A stretch of DNA of 64,000 nt from Balneolaceae bacterium UBA3186 (GTDB lineage Bacteria; Bacteroidota; Rhodothermia; Balneolales; Balneolaceae). Under the pieces are notes generated by a model. The model worked only from the letters and a program-made list of their open reading frames with translations. It ran no database searches and was not told where the DNA came from. The DNA lies in the NCBI GenBank assembly GCA_002364085.1, contig DEXK01000021.1, positions 1 through 64,000 of the forward strand, read 5' to 3'. The position numbers and the translations under genes are program-made. Shown in pieces: positions 62,436 to 64,000 of this stretch (position 1 is the stretch's first letter; the number at the start of each line of letters is the position of its first letter).

Positions 62436-64000
62436 TTAGCTGTCTACTTTAACAGCAAATTCAAGGGTGACTGTCTCAGTCGGGTCAAGCTGATCTATAT
62501 CTACTTGAATAGTTCCCGTTGCACCAATAGCTGGTTGAGAAGTCACTGTAACTGAAGTAACCGTTCCCGAAGTAACCGTTGCTGTAGCAGCAATAAGCAT
62601 TGTCGTAAAGGTTGGAGTATCATCAGTAACAGAAATGGTTGTTACTGGTTGAGAACCATCATTATTGATAACAATTCGATAGTACACAGTATCTCCAGGA
62701 AGTACATTAAATGGATTCTTAGAGTACGTACCTGCAGAACCGCCAGCATCAGGTGCTTGGAACTTGTCTAGCTTAACAAGACCAGCCTGAATAGTGGTTA
62801 CATCAGTATTACTCTTTGTAGCAAGATTAGCAACATTATCACTAACAATAAGAGTAGCTGTATTATCATCACCATCATCTAAACTACTTAGACCGGTAAC
62901 TTTTACAATAAACTTAATTGTTTGATTGAAGGTTTTAGACCCTACAGCTGCGGGAAGATCAACAGAACCTGAAGCTGCTCCTGAAGTAAGAAGCGAATCA
63001 GTTCCATTTGTGATAACACCATCACCATTAGTATCCCAATAAACAACAGAAGTCCAACCAACAGCCTGAGAGTTAGTTAACTCTACTCTTAAATCAGAGT
63101 TAGTGCCATTATTCTCAGTCACGTTACTTAAAATAGTAAGTGTATGCTGATAAGTAATGGAACCACCAGGAGAAACCTGACCGGTATTGTTGCTTGACAA
63201 CTGCATGTTTTGGTCCGTTTGGACAACAACTGCATCGTGGATGATGTCACTAGCACCAGTAGTAGCAGATAATGCTCTGAAGAAAAGATCTACAGTTCCA
63301 GGAGCGTAACCAGCAGGTACAGTTACTTCAGCAGTAATTTGCTTGCTTGCTCCAGCTGCTAAGTTATTGATATTAGATATCTGGCTATTTCCGTTGTTCG
63401 GATCTTTAAATGTAACAGACCAACCTGCAGGTAAAGCGGTTGGGTCAGGAAGAGCACCTGCTGCAGTAGTATCATCTGAAACAGCTAATCCATAAGAATC
63501 AATTGAAGTACTTGTGTTTTTTACAAAAAGTGTAAAAGAAACTGTACTTCCAGGGCTAGCATTTAGTGATTTAACAACTGCCGTTTCAGGACCTTTTCCT
63601 TCACCTAAAGCTCCGACTACTCCTGCTGCAAAATCATTTGTTAAATCAACCGTTCTCGGTACAATATATCCTAACTTATCTTTATGAGTAGCATTTGCAG
63701 TAGCATCGTTGATAGAAGTAAGGGTTTTATCAATCGAGAAATTTGAACCTGTTGCATTTGCAGGTAAGGAAATCTGTAAAATTACAACTACAGTATCACC
63801 CGGAGCTACTGGCCCTGTATCAGGAATACCATCAGAACCTGTATCCTGATAAGTACTGGAAGGATTTCCATTTCCATCAGAACGATACAATAATGGCTGA
63901 GCTGATCCAGGATAGTTACTATTAGATGTCTGAATGTTATATGTATCAGTTGTACTACCTGTGTTTACATATCTGTTTATAAAGTTAAGAGTAGCACCTT
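62436..64000 (-). CDS. DUF11-type surface protein, 5' end beyond the window
   Basis: The frame is open through the right edge, so at least 521 residues of a longer protein are present. The in-window sequence starts ATLNFINRYVNTGSTTDTYN. It consists of repeated Ig-like DUF11 units, for example LYRSDGNGNPSSTYQDTGSD, VAPGDTVVVILQISLPANA, LNASPGSTVSFTLFVKNTST and VLPGDTVYYRIVINNDGSQP. It ends with ETVTLEFAVKVDS. The final 220 residues match in layout the end of the 3251-residue protein. No anchor motif follows. The signal peptide, if any, is outside the window. It is upstream of the barrel/OmpA gene by 81 nt, same strand. Confidence 0.85.
   Translation of the reverse strand, partial: GATLNFINRYVNTGSTTDTYNIQTSNSNYPGSAQPLLYRSDGNGNPSSTYQDTGSDGIPDTGPVAPGDTVVVILQISLPANATGSNFSIDKTLTSINDATANATHKDKLGYIVPRTVDLTNDFAAGVVGALGEGKGPETAVVKSLNASPGSTVSFTLFVKNTSTSIDSYGLAVSDDTTAAGALPDPTALPAGWSVTFKDPNNGNSQISNINNLAAGASKQITAEVTVPAGYAPGTVDLFFRALSATTGASDIIHDAVVVQTDQNMQLSSNNTGQVSPGGSITYQHTLTILSNVTENNGTNSDLRVELTNSQAVGWTSVVYWDTNGDGVITNGTDSLLTSGAASGSVDLPAAVGSKTFNQTIKFIVKVTGLSSLDDGDDNTATLIVSDNVANLATKSNTDVTTIQAGLVKLDKFQAPDAGGSAGTYSKNPFNVLPGDTVYYRIVINNDGSQPVTTISVTDDTPTFTTMLIAATATVTSGTVTSVTVTSQPAIGATGTIQVDIDQLDPTETVTLEFAVKVDS

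Noticed and set aside
1..64000. tRNA, rRNA, transposase, integrase, toxin-antitoxin or CRISPR genes
   Set aside because: I looked for them in all gaps and found none I could support. Short hairpins in gaps lack tRNA arm geometry.

Overview
This window is most likely chromosomal DNA of a Bacteroidota-type bacterium, with the Balneolaceae (Balneolota) as best guess. That guess is inference. It rests on the AT-rich composition, ribosome-binding sites that are mostly weak, propeller-type sensor kinases, SdrD/GEVED/DUF11 surface proteins, BNR-repeat exoproteins and several CarboxypepD-type domains. Most genes lie on the minus strand. I see no rRNA, tRNA, CRISPR array, transposase or phage gene.

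Region 1 (about 1-10.2 kb) is the conserved translation/transcription block, transcribed leftwards: rimP-nusA-infB-rbfA-truB-ribF, then an opposite-strand orphan gene, then rpsO and pnp. The rpsO and pnp genes each end in a clear intrinsic terminator. A hairpin followed by eight U residues lies 19 nt upstream of rimP. Region 2 (10.2-10.9 kb) is an intergenic mosaic of palindromes containing an exact 83-bp direct repeat. Region 3 (10.9-20.4 kb) carries a secreted Asp-box (BNR) propeller protein, a DUF192 lipoprotein, fbp, coaE, prfB with a programmed +1 frameshift site, a DUF883 membrane protein, a probable btaA-btaB betaine-lipid pair and proline dehydrogenase.

Region 4 (20.4-24.4 kb) is an accessory patch of small orphan membrane proteins and lipoproteins separated by dispersed repeats; one repeat copy supplies the stop codon of the neighbouring ABC transporter. 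Region 5 (24.4-31.9 kb) has two ABC half-exporters that look like the two halves of one heterodimer, with an unusual RNase Z between them. It also holds an FAD oxidoreductase and a DUF1446 (AtuA-like) gene. Region 6 (32-41.9 kb) is a signalling operon: lipoprotein, propeller kinase, response regulator, TPR kinase, propeller kinase, response regulator. Three kinases serve two regulators, and a terminator-like hairpin lies inside the first kinase gene.

Region 7 (42.1-64 kb) is the most unusual part. Three giant surface-type proteins are encoded in tandem: a DUF11 protein cut by the right window edge, a 2398-residue DUF11/SdrD/Big_1/beta-barrel/OmpA protein, and a 3251-residue glycine-rich/SWM/FN3/GEVED/DUF11/beta-helix/SdrD protein. 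A lone CheY-like receiver, recO, an HtrA-type protease and an LPP20-type lipoprotein follow on the same strand with short gaps or overlaps. The two outer giants end in a similar two-domain module. This suggests a substrate signal that the middle barrel/OmpA protein might secrete or anchor. That module is the best candidate in the window for an undescribed cell-surface system.
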